NCBI GenBank assembly: GCA_018398815.1
Contig: CM031609.1
Location: 36,658,362-36,722,361 of the forward strand
Source of the DNA: Conus ventricosus
Taxonomy: Eukaryota; Mollusca; Gastropoda; Neogastropoda; Conidae
Direction: 5' to 3'
DNA length: 64,000 bases
Shown here: positions 21,651-33,349 of the stretch, piece by piece
Numbering within the stretch: the stretch's first letter is position 1
Layout: each line of letters begins with the position of its first letter
Notes under the pieces: model-generated
Seen by the model: the letters and a program-made list of their open reading frames with translations, nothing else
The model's database searches: none
Told to the model about the DNA's origin: nothing
Made by a program: the position numbers and the translations under genes

Positions 21651-23479
21651 CAAGATGAACTGGGAGTACGTTGATATCTTATTTCAAGAGAGTGAGAGAG
21701 GGGGAAACTTAGGAACCTAGCATGATGTTCATATTTGTAGGGGTTCTAGCACCTGCCTCTTTGAGAATGGAAAAATATGCCAGTGGCTCTTCCCACCAAT
21801 TAGAGGACATTACTATTTTTGTTAATGGTGACGAAAATAATGGCTGAACATGATTTGAGAAGATTGACCTTTGACATTTATCGTATTCCATATTGAAGAT
21901 GAAGTGGACTTTGAATGGAAAGAAGCTGAATTAGTTTTTAGAATGATTAAATTTCATCATTGTTTTCCATCTTTGTATCTTTTCATATATACATATCAAT
22001 ACATGTGTATGTGTGTGTGTACCCACCTCTTTTCCTCTTTGCTTTCTTCCTTTTAAAATTCACAATCTCTGTTGCTAAAATTCTCTTTCTTCCTGTCTTT
22101 CTCCATGCTCACACAGTATTAATATTTTCCGTTGCTGCCTCTGATTTGTTTGTATCATTCTGTCATTCTATGTTGTGTGTGTGTATGTGTGTATTCTTTT
22201 GTCCCTGTGTATGTGGTGACGGGCGTTCAGGACCACCTTTTACGGTGATTTTGAATACATATGAACGATGCTCCATGCTTATACTTTTTGTTTACTGGGA
22301 TTTGATGTCATCTTTGTTCAGAAGGATATCAAGTTTCCCTGAGGAAGGCAAAACAACCAAAGTATCACAAAATGTCTAAGACTTGTTTTGTTCTTTTGTC
22401 AGTACATCTCAATTTATCTGTCTGTCTGTCTAAAACTTTAAGACATACATTGCACTAAAATGGGCTTTAGAGTCTCCAGGCTACTTGCGCCTGGGAAACT
22501 CACGTTTCTGACACTTGAATATGCTTGTGGGAGTCATCATGTTCAAGCAGGTCGATCAGTGTTCGGGTATCGATCCAGCTCCTCTGCATGATTTGGAAAA
22601 TTCTCTGTAAGTCTTCCTTTGGGTATCCACCAAAGTACCCAATTGCAAGACATGAGGATAGGAGACAGTCTATATAACCTCAGAAGTTCACAAGTCCCCA
22701 TGCCTTTTCAGTATCATTGTATAAATCCCTGGACTTTCTGTTTGCTGGGAAGTCGCTCCATTTTCTGCCCAGGATCATTTTGAAGGCAGCATAATTAAGT
22801 CAAGGCACCAAGCTCTTTGGAACCTTTCGTTTTCTGGCTCAATGTTTTGAAACTGTAAAAACATGTTGACAACACATTTGAATTATAAAATCTCAGCTTG
22901 TTTGTGGTGTGCGCGTGTGTATTGTGTTGTGTGTGTGTGTGTTGTGTGTGTGTGTGAAACTTTTTTTGTTTTACCGCATTTTGACGAGTTGCTTCAATGC
23001 TGCTGGGGGTCCAGGTTTACATCAAGTTTTCAGTTATTGGTCATTTTACTTTGGTTGGTGATGGACAGTCTTGATACAGCCTTTCATGATCGCTAACTGT
23101 AAGCAACGTGGATTGTTGATGGAGGTTCCAAAGTAATTGATGTCCTAGACGACATCGAAACTTTTTGTGTCCTGTCAGTCATCTCTTGGACGTTGGTGGA
23201 TGATGGCTGACATTCTACTCTTCGCCCCTCCATCCGCGAATGAGCAGTACTGAAACCCTCCCTGCAGCTTCACCCATAGTAAACTACAAAATCAGCAAAC
23301 ACTTTGAACTGTCTGATTTTTCTGCAACACACACAGACAAGACTTACCAGTACAAACAAATCAGAAGAGAAATGAAGAATCGTGATGCTGTATGAGAAGC
23401 AGTGAGATAGGCTGATAGGACGTTAATCTCGCCTGCATTGCACAAACTGGGCCTGTAATTATGCTGACTATAATCAAAG

Positions 23480-23523
<44 letters not shown>

Positions 23524-25278
23524 GTGAGCAGGTGTGCGCGCATGCCGTGTTTGTGTGTACTTTGAATAAATGACCATTGGAGGAAAACGAGTGTAGACAA
23601 AAAATTTATTCATTGTTATACTGATTTGGAAAAGAATTGTAAGGAAAAAGGTGGGGTGTAGGGCTGTGGAAGAACTTGGATGAAGAACATTTCAGGGAAA
23701 ATATTTTCTTACACATTAATATATTATGATAAACCCGGGCCCGGGCACTATCAATTTCCAAAGAGGAAAGTGATACAAATATTACATCTCTGGCACTGGT
23801 ATTATAAATGTATTTCCTGAAATGGCAAACTCACGTTTAAGAAAGAGAATGGTGGTAAGGCCAGAGAAAGAATTCTTCTGTACTGAGTGGTCTTGGCCGT
23901 CAATTGTTTTTTTTTCCCCGATGGAGGTCAGAGGACCAGAAAATAACCGCTATTTCACTCTGTATTCGGCTCATCAGGCTTTCTATTTTATCCTGGTTGC
24001 CATTGGAGAGCAACACTTTCACACTAGACGCTTTGCTCATTGTCCATAAGTATACACGTAATTGCTTCCATGTTTTAAAACAAATGGAGGGAAAAGAACT
24101 CGAATCGAAAAGATCCTGTGTCCCAGATATGTAATTATCTATAAGATGGAAAGAAGGGGCAAAATCTGAAATAAGGGGGAAAATGATGACAACTTGTTAC
24201 CACACATCCTCCCTCCTTCCTTCTCCCAACTATTAAACGTATCTCGTTAATGGTAGCCGTGGAATATGCGATAAACTACGTTCGAAAGGCAAATGCCAAG
24301 AGCTGTATACATCAGAGAAACAAGCCTTCTAACATTTTCAGATTCAATGTTATCATCGACAAAAGAATTTCTTTTTGATGAAACGTTCAGTTTTAACCTT
24401 CGCTGAGGACAGCAAACCGAACCCAGTACTACATAACATATTCGGTAATGAACCAGAGATGTTGTGATGCAAATTGTATTACACAGATGATTTAGCGAAA
24501 ACATACACTGTAATGCAAAGTATTAGCCTGAAAGGGATGCAACCGATTTTGTGATATTTCATTCACATACCACACGCGCACCAAGAATGTACCATTAAAC
24601 GACAACTCAATTACATAATACTCGGCATTGGAAGAGACAACACCTGCAAGCATGATTAAAATATAATCGTACATGTAGGCCCCCTATCAGCTTTAACCAA
24701 TACGCCAATGTACCAATATTTGTTTTATGCAAGTTAACCTTTTGGCAACTTTTTTCTTTCCTAACTGTACTTGTCATCAGAATAACAAAATAAAGGACAG
24801 AAGGCCAGAATTCAAACTCTTTTTGGTATGTTCCATTTTTGAAATTTAAAAAGGCAGTTCACTGCAATTGCCAGGTCTTCTGCGTTTTAGCTTGAAAAAG
24901 GTTTTGAATAAGCTGAAAATTTGCAATTTACGCAGTTGTTTGCTTTTATTATTCAATATATGTTCCATTTTGTGTCAGAACAAAGGAAAAGGAACCCAAC
25001 AATGTGAAGTTCATAAAATAAAAACAAGTAAATAGATAAAGACTTGCATCGCTTGATCAGTCTGTAAGCCTGGTTCATTGCCAAGTTGTTTTGAATAAGA
25101 TCGCAATGAAACTTTCACCTGGGTTAAGCAGGGCGCAATTAACATACCTCCATCATTAATATGACACATAAGATTCTGACATGATCTCTTCCTCTTCTGA
25201 TTCGCGACAGAGATAACACGTTCACTCGCACTCGTACGCTCCCCCTCCCCCTCCCCCCCTCTCTCTCTCTATGAGTGT

Positions 25279-25309
<31 letters not shown>

Positions 25310-26400
25310 CTCGCGTGTGCATGTGTTTAGAATACATTGATTAGAATGGCATAATACAGATTCAAATGTTTAAACCAGCGTTTGATTCTCCTAAGAGAAC
25401 AAAAGCACTTTTCCAGTGGCTATACAAGCGTCAGCAAAAGTGAACCTAGTCTTATAACTGTACCAGCAGTCCAATACGTCCATGCAAGGATAGTTGGTTT
25501 TAGCCACTTCCAGCATCTTCGTTTGTAAGAGTGTCGCAAACATAGTGTGAGCCTTTCCTTTGATGTTTCAACCGAATCGTAGCCCGGGCAAGTCACTGAT
25601 GTCATATTGTGGTATTGTTGTTTTCCATTTTTACTTCTTGCTTAACATCATAAAAGAACTGAATGTCAAAATAACAAAGTTATGAACACAAACAATTACA
25701 ACAATGCGCCTCATCAATGCATTTTTTTTTTTCATGTTTGGGTAAGATCTGAATTCAAATGGAGGATTGCAAAGCAGCACCTCGGACCACAAAACAAATG
25801 ACAAATTACTCTCTTTTCTTCCTAAAATTTGTTTTCAAAGTTGATGAATAAGCAAACATCGGCTCAGGCAATACACACACAATGACAGCAAGTAAACAAC
25901 GAAACCGTTTATTAGCAGGAATGGAATACAAAAAGGGCAAAAAGCCACAGTTTCTGACGGCTGATGCTGAAATCGATCTGCTGCTGGTAGCCATGTAACC
26001 CGACCCGTACCGTCTGCTACATATGGGATGTCGCACAACGGTCTCTACATAGCACATGCAAAGACAATCATGTGCCCCACACGCAATCACACATCGGACT
26101 CCTTCTTTCAATAAAACAAACCAGAATATCATTTTTTAAGTTCCCCCGGTTAAAAAAAAAAAAAAAAATCTTTTTATCAGCGCCTCACCTTTTGGCTCGC
26201 GGATTTTAATTCTCTTTTAGTTTTCTCTGCCAATGTGTAATTCAACTATTCCGCAAAATTGTTTATCAAAACTATTTTTCGCTTCATACATTCTCAATCA
26301 CATTTCTTTCTTTTCTCTTCGGTACCAATATGTTGGGATGTGTGGCACTGTAGGAGTTCAAAAACCATCCAAGAAACTGAAAAGGGTTGTTAATTTAAAA
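21651..26400. other. Long stretch with no recognised gene
   Basis: Contains (GT)n at 22010-22021 and 22919-22954, (CT)n at 23485-23520, and (CT)n/(GA)n at 25256-25309. A short motif at about 22338-22372 (CCCTGAGGAAGG...) resembles the motif in the inverted repeat at 55.8-56.6 kb. Minus-strand open frames at 24247-24674 are hydrophobic but lack splice context or family similarity. I see no exon I can support. Confidence 0.5.
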
Positions 26401-26500
26401 NNNNNNNNNNNNNNNNNNNNNNNNNNNNNNNNNNNNNNNNNNNNNNNNNNNNNNNNNNNNNNNNNNNNNNNNNNNNNNNNNNNNNNNNNNNNNNNNNNNN
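26401..26500. other. Assembly gap (100 N)
   Basis: 100 unknown bases next to a polyG run (26522-26541), a common cause of assembly breaks. Confidence 0.99.
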
Positions 26501-26654
26501 TTGCGTGTGTGTGTGTGCGCGTGGGGGGGGGGGGGGGGGGGGAGGGGGGGGCATATAAATGGTGGTAATGAACATGGTTTCCATCTCTTTTGCTATTTCC
26601 TTTTCATTGTTAATGATATCATTACGTTGATGTTATGTGTCTTGCCACTATCGC

Positions 26655-26777
26655 CGTCGTCATCATTATCATCATCATCATCATTACAAACATTATCATT
26701 ACCATCACGGTGTCGTTGTTAATGTTACTCTTGCTATAGTTGCTATTATTATCATTATTATTATCGTCATTAATATT

Positions 26778-26809
<32 letters not shown>

Positions 26810-26870
26810 ATTATCATTATTTTATTAGTATTATTATTATTATTATCATTATTATCGTACCGCTGTTCTT
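26655..26870. repeat. (ATC)n/(ATT)n trinucleotide microsatellite
   Basis: Imperfect mix of ATC and ATT/TTA triplets, about 215 bp, with no coding meaning. Confidence 0.85.
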
Positions 26871-26904
26871 GCTGCTGCTGTTAATACTACTACTGGTTTT
26901 CTTA

Positions 26905-27055
26905 TTACTATAATCATGACCATTCATTACAATAATCCTGACCATTCATGACAATAATCATGACCATTCGTAACAATAACCATGACCAGTCATTAGGCCT
27001 ACAATATTCGCGACCCTTCATTACCATAATCATGACCATTCATTACAAATAATCA
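26905..27055. repeat. Imperfect minisatellite, unit about 25 bp
   Basis: The phrase CATGACCATTCATTAC followed by AATAAT recurs about six times with small changes, immediately before the FReD exon. Confidence 0.75.
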
Positions 27056-27084
27056 CGACCCTTAACTCCCGCCTCTCCGCACAG

Positions 27085-27478
27085 GACCACTACCAAACTG
27101 CGGGTGGACCTGTGGGACTTCAGCGGCAACCGGGTGCACGCCATCTACTCCACCTTCCGGGTGGCCGAGCGAGCGCGACAAGTACCAGCTGAGCCTGAGC
27201 GGCCACTCGGGCAGCGCCCAGGACTCGCTTGCACCGACACAACCGCCATGAGCTTCTCCACCCGGACCGCGACAACGACGGGCGGGCCGAGTCGCACTGC
27301 GCTGCGGAGTGGGAGGCGGGCTGGTGGTTCAACAACTGCTGGTTCGCCCTGCTCAACGGCGCCTACCACAACCGCTCCGACGTCTCCTACCGCGGCATCG
27401 CCTGGAAACCACTGGAAGCGCGAGCAGCTCCGCAAGTCCGAGATGAAGATGAGGCCCACGCTCAAGCCCCGATCTTAA
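27085..27478 (+). pseudogene. Fibrinogen-related domain (FReD) terminal exon, frame broken
   Basis: The acceptor CTCTCCGCACAG ends at 27084. The exon encodes, across shifting frames, TKLRVDLWDFSGNRVHAIYS, then DKYQLSLSGHSGSAQDSL, then MSFST and DRDND (the calcium-site motif), then CAAEWEAGWWFNNCWFALLN and finally MKMRP before TAA at 27476-27478. This is the C-terminal half of a fibrinogen-like globe with its Cys pair, as in ficolins, tenascins and molluscan FREPs, which are secreted and often bind sugars or acetyl groups. About four single-base indels break it, near 27167, 27235, 27270 and 27411, yet substitutions look conservative. Indels without decay, next to error-rich sequence, suggest assembly errors in a live gene; a true pseudogene is possible. 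Other exons were not found. Confidence 0.8.
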
Positions 27479-28786
27479 AAATTTAAAGACCTGGTAGGCT
27501 TGGCACGAAGGGAGGGACGGAAGATGGGGGGGGGGGGGGGGGGGGGGTAGGGAGGAGGGAAGGTGTGGTTGCAAAAAACGATACGATCGTCTTGGACTGG
27601 GCTTAGATTCTGAATATGCTTTGAAGGACTAAAGGGGGGGGGGGGGGGGGTGGAGCTAAAACAAGGGGGTACAATGGACCCTTGCAGAGAGAGGAAAAAA
27701 ATATACACTGCAGAAAATGAACTGACCCTAGGTCTAGTTCAGTGGACTGAAATTGTGACCATGTGGAAGAGAGAATACCTGAACGTCTCTGACGAGAATT
27801 CTCTGCTGGATAAAGGTGAGGTACTGCTGATGATTTGATGGGAGAGCAGAAGAGATGTGGAAGACGTAGACGGGACCAACTTTCAGCCTAACATCTGACT
27901 ACTAGCACAATGGGAATAAGCATGGCGGCCACAGGTAACTAACTGTGACACTGAAGTAGCTTGGGGTTTGATCATTTTTCTGACAGAATGGACAAAACGT
28001 GTGCTGGGAAAAAAGGGGAAAAAAAGTATTATAGCAAGCGTGTTAATGTTAGGTGTTGTTAGCGGTCGAGTTTATGACCAAGTAGAATGGAAAATGTCCA
28101 AGAGTCCCTGATGACAGTTCTCTGAATACAGGTAGGAGCAATCTGGGATTGTGGGGGGGACATGGTGGGAGACAAGAAACGTTAGTGAGACCCGGTAGAG
28201 AGGGAGTGAAAACAGGGAAGAGGGGAAGTCGTGGGGGGGGGGGGGGGGGGGGGGGGGGAGGGAGGAAAGAACCAACTCATAGTGGTGGCTTTGTGGATGG
28301 TTCTATTCTCTTAGAAACAGACAAGCCACAGGTCTGTGGTTCGAGCCGCTAAAAGGCTGCCTTAATTTTGGGGGGGAGTGGGAGGGCGGCTGCAAATTTG
28401 AAAGAAACCGAAACCCATTGTGATTTTTTCTAAATCCCAGCATGCGGGGGGTTGGTTTTCCCGCCCCAAGCAGCAGCTCAAAAAAAACTCAGAAAACAAA
28501 AACTCTGACAGTTCACAGCAAAAGAACGGGCATGAAAACCAGAATCTCGGCATAAGCTGAGCGGGTCTTGAACGAAGGGGAAGAAAAAAAACTGGGGTTT
28601 GGGGAACCGCTTGAACGGTGGTCTTTTTTGTCACAACGGCGGTTTACATCGGCAGACAGTCCTGAGAGCGGTTGAGAAGGGGGACCGACACCCAAAAAAA
28701 CAAAACAAAAATCCCAAGGGGTTGGCCGTTGTTTCGTTCTGCCGATCGGGGAAAACCAACTCTTTGGTTCCTTTCTTCCCTTGGGG

Positions 28787-28818
<32 letters not shown>

Positions 28819-31370
28819 CCCCCAATTAGACTCTGCACAGTGGCTTGAAACACCATCTACGGGGTGGGGATAGTAAATCAAGATCATTGGCGCAGCATTT
28901 GTTTTCATTTCAAGCTAAACATCTCTATCGTTATTTTTTTCTTGGGCTCTGCATTTTTTCCGTGCATGGAAAAACTCCCAAGGGTTCAAAATTTGCCCAA
29001 TGAATTGCGTTTTGTGAAAATCATTTTTTAAGGGATGGAAGGGAAGGGACCACGAACGGGTTTGTGTTTCTCGTTACCGGTGGCAACACTTTAAAAGGGA
29101 AAAAGAATCCCCCACTAGATCTCAATTCGGGTTCTTTCAACACTTGGTTTTTTTAATACTGCCAAAATACCCCAATGGCGGGTTTTTCGGGCCCGGGTTA
29201 TATATGCGGGGCAACGGGGATTTGAAAGGGGCCCCCAAATTAAAAATTCTGAAGTTCCCTGATAAAACCCGGAAGTGGAAAGGACCTGGTGGTGTTTCCC
29301 AAAAGCTGCTGTTAAATTCGGTCCCACAAAAAAGTTTAATTTTGGGGTTTTGAGGGCCCATCATGGGGGAATTTAAAAATCAGCTGTACAAAGTTTAAGA
29401 TCTGCTTTAAAACAAAAAACTTACTCCCCGTATAAAAAGGAAAAGGGGGGACAGTCTGGCGAGCAGCCTCAAGTCTTTTCTTCAAGTCAAAAATTGGCCC
29501 CCCGCGACTGGGGTTTTCCACCCTTTATAAAAGAAAAAAAACATGAATTTTAAACCCTTTTTCGGGGAAAGGGTTCCCTCTTTTAAAAGTATCCTTGAAA
29601 AGGCCCCAAAACCCCTTTCCTCCCCCTTGACACGACCCCAAATGCCCAAAAAAGCTTTCCCGGGGCCCCCTTGGACAGACTCCATTCAGAAAAGGGGGAG
29701 AAGCCCTACAAGACTTTGGGGTTTTTTTCCAATGACAGGGGGGCCCGGAGCTTCCAGACAAGTAATTTTTTAAAAAACAAGAACCCCTGAAAAAAACTTT
29801 CCACTGAAACAGCCTTCCGCAGCAGGGGGACATAGCACGCCCAAAATTTTTTTTCATGGGGACCAGCTCTAGGGAGACTTGGGAATTTTAATGGGGAAAA
29901 TTGAGGGAAAAGCCCCGGGGAACCACGTCCCCAACCACCCCCCAAAATCCAAAACCCCGTCCACAGAGGTAAACTTAGCCGGGAACTTCCCTTCGCGAAG
30001 GACATGCTTTGTAAAGGGACATGGACGCCTTTGGGAAAATATGGGACACAATAGTTGTGCGCCCCTAAAACCCCTCCTGCTTTCTTCTTTTTCTGCGTCG
30101 TCTTGCCCTTTTTGCATAAAGATCTGCGCCCGGTGGCCTTGCCCATTTCCCCGTTTTGCCCAAATTTTGGGGTGGGCCGGTTTCCCCCCAAACTGAACCC
30201 GGAAAACCTCCGCCCCCCCGGGGCCTTTTTTGGTTTTTAAACTTTGTAGCGGACAAGTTGGGGATGTTTTCTGGGGTCTGGGGACCCCAGGGCCCCCAGG
30301 TGTGGGAAATCTTTGGGGCCCGGGTTGCCACGGCCCTGTAGTCTGCGGGTTTGTCGGGGGCTCGTTTGAAAAGGTTATTTTTGCGGGGCCCTCTGGGGGG
30401 AAAATAAAGACAACTCCATTGCTTCCCGCTGTTTTTTCTTTTTAAAGGCTTGTGGAGACAGTTTTAGCCTCTCTAAAGGGTTTTTATGGGTGCCTAATGT
30501 TTCATTTTTTGGCCGGCCTTTGGACAGACAGTCACCCTTTTTTGTTTCTTACCCTCCAAAACCCAATGCTCACTTAAAATATGTCCCAGCGGGCCTTTCC
30601 GGGCCCAAAAAAACCCGGCCCCTACTGTGGGCCCCAAAAGTTTGCTGTGCTCGGGAGGTCCTCTTAAAGGACACTGCTGCTTTTCGTCAGGAGGGGGTCT
30701 GACATCTCTGTTAGGGTTGAACGAAGAAGAAGCACAAAACAAAAAGGACTGACGTTACAGACACTTTTTGGGGGTTTTTCTTCAGAGTTGTTTTGGGAAA
30801 CGTGGCTCAATGACTTTGTTTGTGGCAATACTACCATTTTTGTTTTGTTCTTTCTTGGACTGTTTTGTTGCCCTGTGTTACATTCAGTTTTTAATAATTT
30901 TAAATCTTTTTTTGGCGAAAGCATGTGCGTGTCTGTGTCAAATTTTGCAAGGGGAAGGAAAATTTTCCGGTGCTTTGTTTATGCTTTTATAATATATGAA
31001 TTGGTTGGCCCTTTTGGCCCCTGTTTTGTCTGTCTTTTGGCTAGAAGGGTTTTTATGCTAAAAGAGGACAGGGAAAAAGAGGGGAGATAAAAACCCAAAG
31101 AAAAGACAGAATTGACGTGCCCAGCCCATACAGACAAAACGCACATACACACGCCGCCCCGCACTGCGCACGCCGCACGCTCCAAAACTCACACACTTAC
31201 ACCCCACCTCAAAAAAACACACTTACACACCCACTACACAAAACACACACACACACCCCAAAACCACCCCACCCGGGGAATTTTCGGACCCCGATCTTCC
31301 TTTTTTTGGGGTTTAAAATTTTCCTTGCCTTTGTTTAAACCCACCCCAAAATTCAAAAAACAGATTTTTT
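27479..31370. other. Low-confidence sequence with stretched homopolymers
   Basis: Contains polyG runs (27528-27547, 27632-27650, 28236-28258), a T run of about 28 at 28789-28816, and from about 28350 on a text full of doubled or lengthened runs (GGGG, CCCC, AAAA). A degenerate (CA)n lies at 31140-31260. No gene can be supported, and frames here are unreliable. Confidence 0.6.
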
Positions 31371-32310
31371 AACTTTGAGTGGTTTTTATTTTTGGTATAG
31401 AACAAAAAAGCTTGCCCCTCTCTGGTCTCCCGTCCCCTTTCAATAAAAAAGATTTTTTAAAATTGAGTGGTTTATAGCATGGTTTAGAACAAAAGCTGCC
31501 CCTTCGGGGCCCCAAGGGCCCCAAACATTAAATTTAAACTTGTTTTAACATTGAGTGGTTTAAGCGGGGATAGAACTTAAATAGCTGTCCTCTCGGGGTC
31601 CCCACGTCCAACTTTCTTTTAAACAGTTGTTTAACATTGAGTGGTTTATAGCGGGGAAAGAACAAAAGCGGGCCCCTCTCGGGTCCCCTGTCCCAACATT
31701 CAAAAAAACGATGTTTAACATTGGTGGTTTTTAGTTTGGTTTAGAACAAAAAGCTGCCCTTCTCTGGTTTTCCAAAGTCCCATCTTTAAATAAACAGGGT
31801 TTAATCATTGGGGGTTTTATAGCATGGTATAGAACTAAAGCTTTTCCTCTCTGGTCCCCCCGCCCCAAACTTTAATAAAAGTTTTTTAAATTTTTTGAGT
31901 GGTTATACCCATGGTTTAGAACTTAAAGCTGTCCCTTGGTTTTCCACGTCCCAAATTCAATAAACAGATGTTTAACTTTGAGGGGGTTTATAGCATGGTT
32001 TAAAACATATAGCTGTCCTCTTGGCCCTCCGCCCCCCAACATTAAAATTGCAGATTTTTAAAAAATTGGTGGTTTATTGCATGGTATAGACCTTAAAGCG
32101 TCCTCTCGGGTTTTCCCCAACGTCCCAACTTTCAAAAAACAGATGTTTAATTTTGAGTGGTTTATGCATGGTTTGAACATAAAGTGTCCTTTTTGGGTTT
32201 CCCCACGTCCCAACTTTAAATAAAAGTGTTTAACATTGAGTGGTTTTAGCGGGTTATAAAAAACATAAAGCTGTCCTTTTGGGTTTCCCCCACGCCCAAG
32301 GTTTCCTTTC
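31371..32310. repeat. 86-bp tandem repeat, about 11 noisy units
   Basis: The phrase TTGAGTGGTTTATAGC recurs at about 31374, 31463, 31549, 31636, 31721, 31807, 31897, 31977, 32066, 32152 and 32238. Each unit also has TAGAACAAAAGCTGTCC, a GTCCC block and AATAAACAGATGTTTAA. Units differ mainly by run-length changes (G to GGG, A to AAA). Confidence 0.85.
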
Positions 32311-33349
32311 ATCGTAAAAAACCCGGGAGGGGAATTTTCAACTTTCCCGGATGGATTTCGCGCATTTTCACTGTCGCTTGTGTGTATTCCTTTTCCCTTT
32401 CCCCCTGGGGGGGGTGTTTTTTCATGATGCTGGACAAAGGGTTCCCCCGTTTGTTTGAAAGTTGGTGGGCCAGCCTCGTTGCCCCAAAAAGCTTTTTGGG
32501 ACCGGGGAAATCGAGCAAAAAACAATTTCATTTTTAAAACATCAAGGGGGCCAGGGAAAAAATTACGGGTTCATCAAATTGGGAAGAGCAAAAGGATGAT
32601 TTTGTGTGTGTGTGTGGGGGTTGGGGGGGGGGTTGAAAGGGCCCTTAAGACCCAAAAAAAAAAGGAAATCGGGGAAGGCCTTCTGTTCTAACTGTAAAAC
32701 CCCCTTTTGGTAAAGCCACCCCCTTACCTGTTAATTTTCAGATGTCCCACAAGGACCCGCCCAAGGAAAGGGTGTGTGTAAAGGGTTTGCGTGTTTTCGA
32801 CATGGGGAAACCCCAAAAGGTGGCCAAACCATCTTCGACCCATTTGGGAGTGCCCCCAAAGGAACTTTCCCGAACTCTGGGATTTGTTTCGCGGTTTGTA
32901 CCCAAAAACTGCGAGGGGAAATTTTTAAACGTAAAAGGGACAACTTCAAAAAGGGGGAAAGGGGAAGGGGGGGGGGGGGGGGGGGGGGGGGGGGTTCGGG
33001 AAACGGGGACCCCCCACAAGAAAAAACCGCCCAAATTGCCCAAAACAAATGTAAAGTTCAGCCCCCAAAAAGGGTTTGGCCGGGGACGTTTGCTCACTTC
33101 CATAATAAAAAAAAAAAAAAAACTTTTGCCAACGAACATTTTGTCAAAACTTCTTTTCTCCTTCTCCCCGTTTAACTCCATTCACTTGCTCAACAGTTTG
33201 CAGTGTCCCCTTGGGGGGTTGCCCTAAGATGACCGGGACTTTGGGACGGGAAAAAATTAAAAAGGGGGAGAGGACTCTTGCTGAAGCTAAAGTCAAGGAC
33301 ACCAGCCTGTGAGTATGTTTTTAAAGGGGGGCAGAACATCCCATTTTAA
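32311..33349. other. Low-confidence sequence, no gene
   Basis: Homopolymer-rich text with a 26-bp G run near 32968-32993 and an A run at 33107-33121. Nothing coding is recognisable. Confidence 0.55.

Noticed and set aside
24247..24674. Minus-strand hydrophobic open frames that might be membrane-protein exons
   Set aside because: No family similarity, no clear acceptor/donor pair, and ordinary AT-rich composition.
25806..26132. Minus-strand open frame of about 108 residues
   Set aside because: Cys/Val-rich but without domain match or splice signals; overlaps another frame of similar length.
28318..28362. Text GTGGTTCGAGCC resembling a tRNA B box
   Set aside because: No A box at the right distance and no cloverleaf; perhaps a SINE scrap but not supportable.
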